Below the pieces are notes generated by a model. It was not told where the DNA came from. It saw nothing but the letters and a program-made list of their open reading frames with translations, and ran no database searches. Positions 1-8,588 of a stretch of DNA of 64,000 nucleotides are shown here, piece after piece; position 1 is the stretch's first letter, and every line of letters starts with the position of its first letter. The translations under genes were made by a program, and so were the position numbers. This DNA is from Methylomicrobium sp. (GTDB lineage: Bacteria > Pseudomonadota > Gammaproteobacteria > Methylococcales > Methylomonadaceae), in the NCBI GenBank assembly GCA_018333785.1, contig JAGXSU010000025.1:40596-104595 (forward strand), read 5' to 3'.

Positions 1-429
1 TGGCAAAATCTTCACTTTGTCGTTACGTGCCTTGATTGATTTTTGCGCATTTATTTCCGCATCTAGTCTCGTTTGGTATTTATTGTCCAGATCTTTCGAT
101 ATCCGCATTTCTGGATAATTCTCATCAATGTAAAGCCCTTTTACAAATTCCCAGCAAAGTGAATTTTCCTCTAATGGGTCTTTCGAGGCATGTCTTCTGT
201 GCTCGGAATTCCCATCAATGTTTGATTCAGAAAATTTTTGAACCATTACTATCCGGCGACATTCGTGATGGGCTTGCAAATATCCTTGTTCTCCACTGAT
301 TTTAGTTTCTGTCATTCGCTTCATTGCGCATGCATCCAGCTCTGCATTTTTTTCCAGGGCGAATCGTTGAGCTTGAGTGCATCCAGACATCCAGCCCGTC
401 ATCATCATTAAAACAACCAATCTAACCAT
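1..429 (-). CDS. Putative lipoprotein, C-terminus cut by window edge
   Basis: An open frame of 143 codons runs from an ATG at 429 to the left edge without a stop, so the gene is partial. The first residues are hydrophobic (MVRLVVLMMMTGWMSGC), ending in a lipobox-like MSGC, so Cys17 may be the lipidated residue of an exported lipoprotein. A GGAAAGG ribosome-binding sequence lies just before the ATG. The rest is polar and charged with several cysteines (ELDACAM, HHECRR, SLCWEF). I do not recognise the family. The gene points away from the rest of the window. That it is coding is fairly secure because of the long frame, the signal sequence and the ribosome-binding site; the function is unknown. 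Confidence 0.65.
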   Translation of the reverse strand, partial: MVRLVVLMMMTGWMSGCTQAQRFALEKNAELDACAMKRMTETKISGEQGYLQAHHECRRIVMVQKFSESNIDGNSEHRRHASKDPLEENSLCWEFVKGLYIDENYPEMRISKDLDNKYQTRLDAEINAQKSIKARNDKVKILP

Positions 430-1206
430 AACCTTTCCCGAACCCTTCTCGGCCGTTTAATTATCGAATTTACCTTGACCAAGCATCTCACACCTTTAAA
501 ACAATGCAAGGACAGCTAGACGACTTATTTCTAAGCTTTAGTACGCTACGCCCAACGCCGAATTAACCTGAAATAATGAAAAATTTATTCAGCATTTCAC
601 TGAAAAAACTCATTTATTCACATGATTGGTGATGATTACCCTAATTATCATCACTAAGCATGAAAACCCGGCAATTCAATTTCAATGAGGTATTTTGCAG
701 GCTATTAGATGCACCGCATGTCGCTAAGAGCCTAATCTAAAAGGATTATTGTGCCTCCGTAGGTAAGCCCTGAGAGCGATGCACAATCAAACGTCGGCTG
801 AGTAGTCCCAGAAAGTCGAAGGGCTAGGCAGTTTTCCAATCAGGGAAACTGCAGAACTTCCCGAGCGGGTATTGAGTCATCTGAGCGCGAGAAACGTCGA
901 CTTCTACCGGCATAGACAGCAAGGGTCGCCGGAGGCAATCTTCTTGTCGGCGGAGGCGCGATCGATGGCCAAGGATGGTCGGAGGACATTGCCGCCGGAA
1001 GCAGGTACTCGCCGAATCTTGAAAAGAGCGCCTAAAACTGGCTTGTGTTCTCGCTAAGTTTTGGATACTCTTATTGATAAGGTAATCTAACCGAACCTGC
1101 CGCCGGGTTAAACAGTTATTGCAATTCCTGCAATTCACTTGTCGACCTCAATCATGGTTGATGCGTAATCGGTGGACATCGACCGAAATTTGATTGGAGG
1201 TTTTTC
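430..1206. other. Intergenic region, no supported gene
   Basis: About 780 bases separate the divergent lipoprotein and the gene at 1207. The short open frames here lack ribosome-binding sites and good start contexts. The one clear structure is an inverted repeat at 629-654 (GTGATGAT, 10-base spacer, ATCATCAC), which could be an operator or a weak hairpin. I see no tRNA, no mobile element end and no recognisable gene fragment. Confidence 0.5.
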
Positions 1207-1947
1207 ATGGCTTCAATTCCGCTTTCGGAAATTTCTTTGAGTTCCATAAAGAAATCGTTACGGACGCAATACCCTGATGTTCGATCATCACATTTAAGTG
1301 AAGCACTTGCTGCTTCATTACGTCGTCGCACACATGCATCGCTGCTGGCTGAATTGCCCAGTTTTGCCGTTGATCCTCCAATTGAACTGCTTGACGACAC
1401 TCTGTTCGATCAACGCCTTCAAGAGCTTGGTTATCCGGCTGACCCAGAATTCAGTTTCGAATATCTAGAAAAAACGCAAGTGATCAGAACTGCCGATATG
1501 TCTGCTTGGGACATCGAGTATAAGAGTGCACGCGAAATGGCTTGGCGCAATCTAATGGTGCTAACGATCAACGCAGGAATAGAACTGAAATTATTTTCCT
1601 TGCGTCCTAATGACAATCGCTGGCTAGGGGCTGACAAGAAGGAATCCTATCTGTATGACTTTTTGTTACCGAATGGCTTGCCAGCTAAAGGCTGCGTGAG
1701 TGATGCCGGTTGGGGTGAATTATCCATACACGCCGCTGTTAACCCTAAAGAAGAATGGGTTCGGGCGGCCAATGCAGGGTTTCATGCGGGTGATGCTTTC
1801 GCCGCTAGTTGGCTGGAGCGTAAGAACGGTGCATGGCTTCAATCTTCTACTTCTATGTTCAATTGCAAAATGGCGATTTTACATACACTCGCTGAACAAA
1901 TAGCAGTGCCTCTGGGATACGGTGATAGAGGCAGGGTTATCATGTAG
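1207..1947 (+). CDS. Hypothetical protein
   Basis: A 246-residue soluble protein with a clear TTGGAGG ribosome-binding site six bases before the ATG. The N-terminal 50 residues (helical, with RSSHLSEALAASLRRRTH and ASLLAEL) resemble the short helical N-terminal domain seen in glyoxalase-related and other plasmid proteins with the pattern 'alA..lGy.s...L'. The protein at 14796-15941 begins with a similar block. The rest (WLGADKKESYLYDFLLPNG, then Trp and Ala-rich stretches) is not recognised. It stands alone, convergent with parB, and is closed by the hairpins at 1953-1991. Coding status is well supported; function unknown. Confidence 0.7.
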   Translation: MASIPLSEISLSSIKKSLRTQYPDVRSSHLSEALAASLRRRTHASLLAELPSFAVDPPIELLDDTLFDQRLQELGYPADPEFSFEYLEKTQVIRTADMSAWDIEYKSAREMAWRNLMVLTINAGIELKLFSLRPNDNRWLGADKKESYLYDFLLPNGLPAKGCVSDAGWGELSIHAAVNPKEEWVRAANAGFHAGDAFAASWLERKNGAWLQSSTSMFNCKMAILHTLAEQIAVPLGYGDRGRVIM

Positions 1948-1952
1948 CCATC

Positions 1953-1991
1953 AACCCTGACAGGAGCAGGGTTCCCCCGATTCGTCGGGGG
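1953..1991. terminator. Double hairpin between convergent genes
   Basis: Two adjacent inverted repeats lie in the 50 bases between the hypothetical gene and parB. The first is AACCCTG (1953-1959) with CAGGGTT (1967-1973). The second is CCCCCGA (1974-1980), loop TTCG, then TCGGGGG (1985-1991). The second is a perfect 7-bp GC-rich stem with a stable UUCG loop. No long T-run follows on either strand, so efficiency is uncertain, but the position between convergent genes fits a bidirectional terminator. Confidence 0.6.
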
Positions 1992-1997
1992 ATCATG

Positions 1998-2936
1998 TCA
2001 ATGTTTAAGCAGTTCACTGACAAATTCATGAAGCGACTTTTCCTGATCGCTACTCAGTGCGGCGCATGACAATGTCAGCGTGATCTTTTTCCCATTGTTT
2101 TTCAACTTGCCAACTGCCTTACCTTTGGGGTCAAGAAATAACATTGGCTCAAGATTGAGTTGATTTGCGTTTGATGATTTTGACTTTTGATCATGTGATT
2201 CTGATGTTACCATTTTTTCGATCTCGGAAGCGACTCTAATCTGAGTCAATTCGCCAGCTTCAATGAGATCAATCGCTTTAAGTGTCGCTTCACGATATTT
2301 CAGGTTTTCACCTGGTTCATTCGCAAAGAGTCTTTTGAGTTCCTCGGCCGCGGTTCGGTTGAGTAAAAAGGGTTTACTATCCAATATCGATCTCAACCAA
2401 CCCGGCAGCTCCATAAACGCCAGATAACGATACAGTTCGCTGCGCGTTTTTTTCAGATAACGCGCTAACTCAGTTCGGCTGCCGAAATTTTCTTTAACAC
2501 CATGAATAGCAAGGGCCACTTCGTAATCGCTCAACCCTTCCCGATCAAGGTTCTCAGCCACTGCTATCAGTCGCATTTGCATATCGTCCGCGCATTTCAC
2601 TATTGCGCTGATATGTGATTTTTTTAGAAGTTGATGCGCACGCCAACGCCTTTCGCCAGCGATAATTTGAAATCTGCTTTCATGCTTTCTTACAACGATG
2701 GGCTCAATCAATCCATGTGCATCTATGGATTCGGCAAGTTGCTCTATCTTTGTCAGATCGAACTCTCTTCTAGGTTGCCACGGATTGGGATTGATCAATT
2801 CCATTGCTACAGGCTGACTTTCCCCTTCGCTACTGGTTAAAGAAAAAATCGGATCAGAAGACATGTGCTGATCGAGATTGTTCTTTGATAAAGACTTCAA
2901 TTTATCAAGAGGAGAAGGTTTTCTGGTTTCGTTCAT
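1998..2936 (-). CDS. parB: ParB-family partition protein
   Basis: A 312-residue ParB/Spo0J-type protein. The N-terminal ParB/Srx CTPase fold is visible: NPWQPRREFD, then LAESIDAHGLIEPIVVR and the signature GERRWRAHQLL. A helix-turn-helix block follows (NFGSRTELARYLKKTRSELY), as expected for parS binding. The C-terminal 100 residues are less conserved and probably dimerise. In the family, ParB loads on parS with CTP and stimulates ParA. The gene lies directly downstream of parA on the same strand, with one copy of the 17-bp TGTCTC motif in the short gap, so the pair is probably co-transcribed and self-regulated. This is a second ParB beside the much larger PRTRC ParB at 31075. Confidence 0.9.
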   Translation of the reverse strand: MNETRKPSPLDKLKSLSKNNLDQHMSSDPIFSLTSSEGESQPVAMELINPNPWQPRREFDLTKIEQLAESIDAHGLIEPIVVRKHESRFQIIAGERRWRAHQLLKKSHISAIVKCADDMQMRLIAVAENLDREGLSDYEVALAIHGVKENFGSRTELARYLKKTRSELYRYLAFMELPGWLRSILDSKPFLLNRTAAEELKRLFANEPGENLKYREATLKAIDLIEAGELTQIRVASEIEKMVTSESHDQKSKSSNANQLNLEPMLFLDPKGKAVGKLKNNGKKITLTLSCAALSSDQEKSLHEFVSELLKH

Positions 2937-2953
2937 TTTTAGCGATCCTTGGT

Positions 2954-2970
2954 TGTCTCATTTTGGGACA
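2954..2970. promoter_or_regulatory. ParB/ParA operator or parS-like site, copy 1
   Basis: The 17-mer TGTCTCATTTTGGGACA, an imperfect palindrome (TGTC..C and G..GACA arms), sits 18 bases before the parB start. An identical copy is at 3894 and a 15/17 copy at 3994. Three copies confined to the par locus make it the best candidate binding site for ParB or ParA. Assignment is by pattern and position only. Confidence 0.6.
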
Positions 2971-3011
2971 GGGGAGAATATCAATTTGCCCCATCATGGG
3001 GCGCATCAGAT

Positions 3012-3851
3012 TTAGTTGATAGAGGCTTCTTGATTGCCTTGCGCAAGCCCCAACTTGTCGATCAGGTAGCGCGCTAATTCTTCAAAATCTTTGGCTACTT
3101 TCCCGTCTTTTTCCATTTTTCGTATTGGCATTCGTGCGATAGAGGCTTCGCCGACCTTGGCCCCTGCATGGATCACCATCGGCAATATGTTGCCGATTTT
3201 TTCCTGTACCGTTTCAAAAATGGCCTTGCAAGCTCGTCTTCGCTCGTCGTGTCTTGAAATCAACACACCGATATTGATCAATTCAGGATTGATGCTTTCT
3301 TTGATCCGATTGATATACGCTGTAAGGTCAGCTACCCCATACAAAGGGTACTGACTGCTCGTTTCAATTGGCACTATGTAGTGGGTTGATGCGGCCAATG
3401 CATTGCCAGTCAGTAATCTGAGTGACGGTGGGGTGTCGATGATGATGACATCATACGCCTCGCGTAACATCCCTATACGCCGACGCATTTCCTCATATGG
3501 TCTGGGTGAATAATTTCTCAATGACTCTTCGACCGATTGATCCAATTCGAGAGATCCTGGAATCAGATGTACATTTTCAAATCCTGGGTTTGCTTCGATT
3601 TGAATTGATTCCATAATTTCTTCAAGACTGCCACGAAACAATACGCTTGAGTTTTTATTTAATGTGGATGGGTGTGCGACACATACATGGGTACTCGCAT
3701 TCGCTTGTGGATCAACGTCGATCAGAAGTACATTGAATCCTTGTGCGCCAAGTTCGGCCGCTAAATTAACGGCTAGTGTTGTTTTGGCTGAACCGCCTTT
3801 TTGAATGGCTACGGTGATAACCGGCGCTAATCTTGTGTTTTTCTCATTCAT
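3012..3851 (-). CDS. parA: ParA-family partition ATPase
   Basis: A Walker-type partition ATPase. The deviant Walker A motif is KGGSAKTT in AIQKGGSAKTTLAVNLA; the A' motif is LLIDVDPQANAS and Walker B is VIIIDTPPS. ParA dimers bind DNA non-specifically with ATP and move ParB-bound plasmid copies. I place the start at the ATG at 3851 (279 residues, MNEKNTRLAPVITVAIQKGG). An in-frame GTG at 3911 would lie inside the 17-bp operator copy and would be blocked by it, although it cannot be excluded. There is no long N-terminal helix-turn-helix, so it is the short ParA type. parB lies 75 bases downstream. Confidence 0.92.
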   Translation of the reverse strand: MNEKNTRLAPVITVAIQKGGSAKTTLAVNLAAELGAQGFNVLLIDVDPQANASTHVCVAHPSTLNKNSSVLFRGSLEEIMESIQIEANPGFENVHLIPGSLELDQSVEESLRNYSPRPYEEMRRRIGMLREAYDVIIIDTPPSLRLLTGNALAASTHYIVPIETSSQYPLYGVADLTAYINRIKESINPELINIGVLISRHDERRRACKAIFETVQEKIGNILPMVIHAGAKVGEASIARMPIRKMEKDGKVAKDFEELARYLIDKLGLAQGNQEASIN

Positions 3852-3893
3852 TATTTTTTTCTCGTTCAGTAAATTGAGTGATTTATTTGCATG

Positions 3894-3910
3894 TGTCTCA
3901 TTTTGGGACA
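3894..3910. promoter_or_regulatory. ParB/ParA operator or parS-like site, copy 2
   Basis: Exact copy of TGTCTCATTTTGGGACA, here extended by flanking GTG/CAC so that the arms read TGTGTC and GACACA. It lies 43 bases before the chosen parA start, where it could repress the par operon as well as act as a partition site. Confidence 0.65.
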
Positions 3911-3993
3911 CAGCGATTTCTGCGAATCACAATTCATTTTCCGCTTCTTCCAAATAATGCAACTCCTGAATAAAATCTTTTACAGGGAAAATA

Positions 3994-4010
3994 TGTCTCA
4001 TTGTGGGACG
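3994..4010. promoter_or_regulatory. ParB/ParA operator or parS-like site, copy 3
   Basis: TGTCTCATTGTGGGACG matches the 17-mer at 15 positions and begins exactly 100 bases after copy 2. It lies in the gap between the stop of the recombinase gene (4028) and parA, so it forms a pair of sites upstream of the par operon. Confidence 0.55.
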
Positions 4011-4027
4011 GTTCTTTTGGATTGCCA

Positions 4028-5722
4028 CTACGAGGCCTTATCTTTATCGCTCATTCCGAGCATGGCTTTATAACGCTCATCCCGATCGGTATGGACATAA
4101 ATGGACGTTGTAGCGATGTTGCTGTGACCAAGGTTGTCTCTGACGATCGCCAACGGAACGCCGTTAGCGACTGCATGACTGCCGTGAGTATGCCGAAGCC
4201 AGTGGGTGCTGGCTCGCCTTAATTTTTCTGCCGCCAAAGGATCTGTATTGGCCACATGAGTTGCTGTTTCTTCGAAAAACCTTTTGAGTTTTTGATAAAG
4301 ACCTGACGCGCTTAATGGTGATCGATTTTCCCCTCTTAGCTTCCCAATAATGGGTGTGTCTTCCAATACATAGCCAACTGGACCAAGCTTTCTATCCCTC
4401 AGATGCGCATTGATTCCCTCCATGAGAACGGGTGACAAGGGCACCTCTCTGTATTTATTGCCTTTGCCGATGACATCAAGCCACCATTGATCGCCGTCGA
4501 AGTTAGATACTTGCTTCAGGTCGCCAATCCGTGCTTTCACAATTTCGTGAAGCCGAAGTCCCGTTTGGTAGGCAAACTTTAGAATGAACGTCGTGCGGCG
4601 GTAATCATTTCGTTGCGATTCTGTTAACGCTGAATTGTTTGCCTGATGCTCTGCATATAAATTGATCTGTTCCCACAACACAGGAGACAGCACGCGATCT
4701 GTGCCGTTGGTTCTTCGTCCATATCCTTGTGTGCTCAGCCCGGAAAAGGGATTGCTGTCCAAATAACGTTGGCCAACTAGCCATTCGCAAAGGCCGCTTA
4801 AAATCACTTCGGCCTGCCGAATGCTTGAGGGTTTGAGAACCCCTTTGAGTGGCCGCCATTCCTGTGACCATCTTGGAGCGGGTCTGCCAATCCACCGATC
4901 AGTGGGCTGGGGGTCGGCAAGGAACCGTCTGTATTCAGCGCAATCAGGCGTTATAATGGAAGAAAGTGCTTTCCCTTTTTCAAGGATCGCCCACAATAGA
5001 AATCTTTCGGCTTCTTTTCGATACGCGCGGTGTGTGGATGTATCTTCATCCCATAGGGATAACCACGCCATAATTGACTCGTAATCGTTTCGAGCATCAA
5101 TTCTGCATCGCTCTACTGGGGCCCGGTTGCTCCCAATTTCACCTGTTAAATGAGCTGGTGGTGTGAAACGCTCCAAGGGGGCTATGCGGTTGCTCACAAC
5201 AGCCACATCAAGACATGTCGCCTTTTTAGACGAAAGATCCAACGTCATGCCTAAATCAATCTCTGACGCCGCAAAAAAATCGTGTACTGCGTCCGCGGAT
5301 TGCTTACCTAAATTGGGTACCTTTTTCCACCAACTGCCACCGTGCTGGTTGATGAACTCAGCTAGTTCGGCAAGGGTTTTTATTTTTTTGATGTTAGCTA
5401 ATCGAGCTGAAATTTGCTGAGGAAGCCAGCGGTTGTAATGATCATCAGATTGAGGACTTGGATCAGGTTTCGATTTGAGCATATCAATGGATTTGAGTGC
5501 TCGATTCGTCCAGTCCTGGCTGTATTCTCTTTCGTTGACCCATAACTTAGAATCTGCAACCAAATCAAGTTGTTGTGCTTTTCTGGCAAGTTTTTCGCGC
5601 AGTTGTTTGACTGCACGCATTACCTCATTTCGATCCGCATCGTCGAGATACAGTTCTCCCATAACATCCCATGAGACGCCTTGAATCCAGCTGCGTATCA
5701 AAGCCATTTCTCGCGGATTCAA
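4028..5722 (-). CDS. Site-specific tyrosine recombinase
   Basis: A 564-residue integrase. The C-terminal catalytic domain shows the conserved residues in order: Arg in TGLRLHEIVKARIGDL, His-x-x-Arg in THWLRHTHGSHAV, then LGHSNIATTSIYVHTD with the His and the nucleophilic Tyr. The N-terminal 200 residues are unusual for a phage integrase and resemble those of large plasmid-borne recombinases. Such enzymes resolve plasmid multimers or move elements. Its ATG overlaps the stop of the KfrA-like gene (ATGA), so it is the last gene of a three-gene operon with the helicase and KfrA. No obvious attachment site is visible beside it. Confidence 0.88.
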   Translation of the reverse strand: MNPREMALIRSWIQGVSWDVMGELYLDDADRNEVMRAVKQLREKLARKAQQLDLVADSKLWVNEREYSQDWTNRALKSIDMLKSKPDPSPQSDDHYNRWLPQQISARLANIKKIKTLAELAEFINQHGGSWWKKVPNLGKQSADAVHDFFAASEIDLGMTLDLSSKKATCLDVAVVSNRIAPLERFTPPAHLTGEIGSNRAPVERCRIDARNDYESIMAWLSLWDEDTSTHRAYRKEAERFLLWAILEKGKALSSIITPDCAEYRRFLADPQPTDRWIGRPAPRWSQEWRPLKGVLKPSSIRQAEVILSGLCEWLVGQRYLDSNPFSGLSTQGYGRRTNGTDRVLSPVLWEQINLYAEHQANNSALTESQRNDYRRTTFILKFAYQTGLRLHEIVKARIGDLKQVSNFDGDQWWLDVIGKGNKYREVPLSPVLMEGINAHLRDRKLGPVGYVLEDTPIIGKLRGENRSPLSASGLYQKLKRFFEETATHVANTDPLAAEKLRRASTHWLRHTHGSHAVANGVPLAIVRDNLGHSNIATTSIYVHTDRDERYKAMLGMSDKDKAS

Positions 5723-6648
5723 AGCGTAACCTTTTCACTTGAAGGTTTTTCGGATGGACGACGCTGTTTTTTTACCAACGCTTGCAACTTGGATGTTTTG
5801 TCTTTTTCCATACTTAAAGCTTTTTCCATGTCTACCACGTTGCCACGCAACTGATCAATTTGATCTTCCAGCTTACCCTGGCGTTCTAACTGATCGCCAA
5901 CTTGGTTCATGACTTGTGTCAATCTTGCACGTAACGATTCCTGATCGAGTTTTGCTGTTTCCAACGAACGATTCAGATTGGCAATGATTCTGGCTTGCTC
6001 ATTCCTGGCAGCATCTTTTTCCTCCTCGATCCGTTTCAAATGCCAGAGATGATCTCTCTCCGATTTTTCTGTCCATTCTTTAGCTTGTGCTTTGTGAGCT
6101 TTTCGCGATTCCTCTAATGCTCCTTCACTCCTTGAAAGATTTTCTCTAGTAACGCCAAGTTCCGATTCGGCTTCTTTCAAACTAAATGCTGTCTTGTTTA
6201 ATTTTTCCGAGATTTCTTTATTCAAAGTAATTTGAGATGAAATCTCCTGGCTCAATTTTTCATTCTCATTTTTCCACTCATCTGTTTTTGCCTTGATTTC
6301 TTGTTCAAGGAAGTCGATGCGAGATTTCCACTCTAATTCTTTGACGGTTAACTCCCGATTCCTTTCCTCATACTCTTTTTTGGCCTCGCCAAGTGCTAAC
6401 TTCCATAATGATTCGGAGGCATCGACAATAACCGCCGGCATATTGGGATGCTCCAATTTTTTGCGATGCCTTTCGACAAAATGGAGAGTCCAATCATTCA
6501 TGGCCCTCTTGATCACAGCAGGGCTATTCACATGAATGCGATCTCGGATGGCATCAATAGTCGGGAAACGTCCTTCTTCCAGGAAGACCGTATTGCAACA
6601 TTCATAGGCCAATGAGTAGGTGTCAGATCGCTTTTCCATACTGATCAC
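5719..6648 (-). CDS. KfrA-like plasmid DNA-binding coiled-coil protein
   Basis: A 309-residue protein with an N-terminal helix-turn-helix domain of KfrA type (EEGRFPTIDAIRDRIHVNS followed by PAVIKRAMNDW). From about residue 80 to the end it is one long coiled coil rich in Glu, Lys, Arg and Gln with leucine spacing. KfrA proteins bind their own promoter and, through the coiled coil, form a structure that helps plasmid maintenance. It overlaps both neighbours by four bases, so the three genes are translationally coupled. The start could be the ATG at 6648 or the one at 6639 (MEKRSD). The family assignment is solid; the detailed role is inferred. Confidence 0.82.
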   Translation of the reverse strand: MISMEKRSDTYSLAYECCNTVFLEEGRFPTIDAIRDRIHVNSPAVIKRAMNDWTLHFVERHRKKLEHPNMPAVIVDASESLWKLALGEAKKEYEERNRELTVKELEWKSRIDFLEQEIKAKTDEWKNENEKLSQEISSQITLNKEISEKLNKTAFSLKEAESELGVTRENLSRSEGALEESRKAHKAQAKEWTEKSERDHLWHLKRIEEEKDAARNEQARIIANLNRSLETAKLDQESLRARLTQVMNQVGDQLERQGKLEDQIDQLRGNVVDMEKALSMEKDKTSKLQALVKKQRRPSEKPSSEKVTL

Positions 6649-8165
6649 CGTCCCATGTACATAGCCAAATCAAAATTTAATTGAAGGATTTTCTGCGCTC
6701 TTGTTGCTGCGACATACAGTATGTTCAGATCCTCTTCAATAGGTCGTAATAATTCGTATCTTTCCGGTTCGCTAATTTTCGATAAATCCGGTATTTCGCA
6801 AAGCTCAATAAAGTCATCGTCTAGCTGTATATTTGCCCATTCCAGGCCTTTCGCTTTGTGCGCTGTTGACATGACAATGGCGGCATATTCCATGGACACA
6901 GCGGCGCCTACTTTCCGTTCGATTTTGTCGATGATGTCCGGGATGCTATCTCCGTATTCTTCAGTTATCCGGCAACGCGGCTTTATCTCCGCATCTTCAA
7001 CTTCTTCCGCATAAAGCTTCAGTTCTGCAGAATCATTAAAGGAGCGAATAAACGGGTCCCTAATCAAATTGAATTGACGCTTCCATAAATAGTAGATGTC
7101 CAGGATCTGATCAAAGCGATATCCTTCACTTCCTCCCACATGCCACCAGCTGCTGCCACTATTAATAGCGCGTGCAGTTTGCGAGAAGACGCCGGCATTT
7201 GATCGACTGATAATCGTTTTTGGCTCGCTTTCATTTATTTTTCCGAGTCTGTCATCACCTGATAAACCTTGGACTCTGATTGATTCTCCTTTCATAGCCA
7301 GGATCTTGTTGGCAACATGTGCAATGTTTTTGCCGAACCGGAAAGAACCCGTCAGATATCGATCGACGCCGCCTTGCTTAATCGCAAATCCAAGTGCATT
7401 ACGAGCGCCCCGCCACCCATAGATAGCTTGGTGTGAGTCGCCAACGAATACCTTTTGCGCCGTTTGCTTGAATATGATCGACATGCTGACCGGGTTCATG
7501 TCTTGGCTTTCATCGACCAATAAATAGTCATATTCAGAAAGAACGGGGTCTGATAACTGAAAGAGTTTCAGATAGCCATCGTGCAACATCCCAACATCAC
7601 GATCATTTACATCGATCATTTTTGACCATAGTCTTTTGGCCTGGATCATGATCAATTGCTTGGTGGCGTTATCATCGATGCTGACGATCTCATTAAACAC
7701 TTTGCTCAAGCGACTGTAATTCTCGTGTACGTGTTTCGCTTGGATTTCCCTGTCTGGGCTGTAGAGATACTTAATCAGAGTGTCGAATACCACGCTGGCA
7801 ATAACCATGTCATCGTTATGACTTCCGTTGTAACCTATCTCTCGATCCAGTTCCTCTCGAAGCCGTAATGCTTTCTCTACTTCGTGGGGTTTTAGCCCTC
7901 TAATCAATTTGTGTTTGTAACGTATCCCGGTATGACGGTAGGCCAGAGAATGAGATGTCATAGGCTTAACCCGAGTGCCTTTGAACTTTTGCTCGGCTTC
8001 GATTTGCACCGATTTATTGAGAACCAGGTAAAGCATTCTTTTGTGCCTTCTGGTTTTGGCAAATTCAACAAGAGTGGAAGTCTTACCGGCTCCCGCAAAA
8101 GCTCTTACGACCAGAATAGGGGATTCTGTTTCAACGATGGTTTTTTGTTCTTGCGTCAACTGCAT
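6645..8165 (-). CDS. UvrD/Rep-like SF1 helicase
   Basis: A 506-residue superfamily 1 helicase, shorter than full UvrD (about 700). Visible motifs: Walker A AFAGAGKTSTLVEFAK near residue 23, motif II LLVDESQDMNPVS, motif III VFVGDSHQAIYGWRGA, motif V-like STAHKAKGLEW and the C-terminal LYVAATRAQKILQL. These fix it as a 3'-5' DNA helicase of the UvrD-like group. It is the first gene of the operon with the KfrA-like gene and the recombinase. That suggests a role in plasmid replication or recombination rather than defence. It is 14 kb from the OLD nuclease, so it should not be read as a Gabija partner. Confidence 0.85.
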   Translation of the reverse strand: MQLTQEQKTIVETESPILVVRAFAGAGKTSTLVEFAKTRRHKRMLYLVLNKSVQIEAEQKFKGTRVKPMTSHSLAYRHTGIRYKHKLIRGLKPHEVEKALRLREELDREIGYNGSHNDDMVIASVVFDTLIKYLYSPDREIQAKHVHENYSRLSKVFNEIVSIDDNATKQLIMIQAKRLWSKMIDVNDRDVGMLHDGYLKLFQLSDPVLSEYDYLLVDESQDMNPVSMSIIFKQTAQKVFVGDSHQAIYGWRGARNALGFAIKQGGVDRYLTGSFRFGKNIAHVANKILAMKGESIRVQGLSGDDRLGKINESEPKTIISRSNAGVFSQTARAINSGSSWWHVGGSEGYRFDQILDIYYLWKRQFNLIRDPFIRSFNDSAELKLYAEEVEDAEIKPRCRITEEYGDSIPDIIDKIERKVGAAVSMEYAAIVMSTAHKAKGLEWANIQLDDDFIELCEIPDLSKISEPERYELLRPIEEDLNILYVAATRAQKILQLNFDLAMYMGR

Positions 8166-8235
8166 GATTTCCTCATTTAAAAATACTTTTCCAAGAAAAT
8201 CTCATGCTTTAAACAAAACGCAAGTTGCTTTTTCA

Positions 8236-8586
8236 TTAAAGTCCACCGCCAGCGATCCCAAATAATAGTTGGCTGCCTTTTCCTTTCTTTAGCTCATTAT
8301 TTTGTTTCACGTTCTCCTTTCTTACTTCGTCTCTCTCTGCCGCGCTTGGTAAATTTACCGATAATGATTCCGCTCGAATGTTTTCCGGTTTATCAACAAC
8401 ATTATTATCTTCAGGCTTTTTTTCGGTATGCGAACTATTGGCAAATGTTTTTTCGCTGAGCAATCCTTGTGTAGCTAATTCTCGAAGAAAGGTCGCTCTA
8501 CGTCTGCTTGGTTTATTGACTAAATATCGATAAAGATCAGAATCGGCGCTTTTATCGATTACAATCTTGACTGTGATTTTTTCCAT
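8236..8586 (-). CDS. Small partner of the actin-like segregation protein
   Basis: A 116-residue basic protein directly downstream of the actin-like gene with a two-base gap. The N-terminal 45 residues (KITVKIVIDKSADSDLYRYL, then NKPSRRRATFLRELATQGLL) look like a ribbon-helix-helix or related DNA-binding domain. The rest is low-complexity and charged, ending in a Gly-rich tail (LLFGIAGGGL). In ParM/StbA systems the small downstream gene encodes the adaptor (ParR/StbB) that binds the centromere and the filament. This assignment rests on size, composition and position, not on a clear sequence match. Confidence 0.6.
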   Translation of the reverse strand: MEKITVKIVIDKSADSDLYRYLVNKPSRRRATFLRELATQGLLSEKTFANSSHTEKKPEDNNVVDKPENIRAESLSVNLPSAAERDEVRKENVKQNNELKKGKGSQLLFGIAGGGL

Positions 8587-8588
8587 GA

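Noticed and set aside
824..1138. 104-residue minus-strand frame near the left end
   Set aside because: Arg/Cys-rich composition typical of random frames, no start context, and a competing frame on the other strand.
3851..3911. ParA start at GTG 3911
   Set aside because: It lies within the operator copy and adds 20 residues before the conserved N-terminus; ATG 3851 is more likely.
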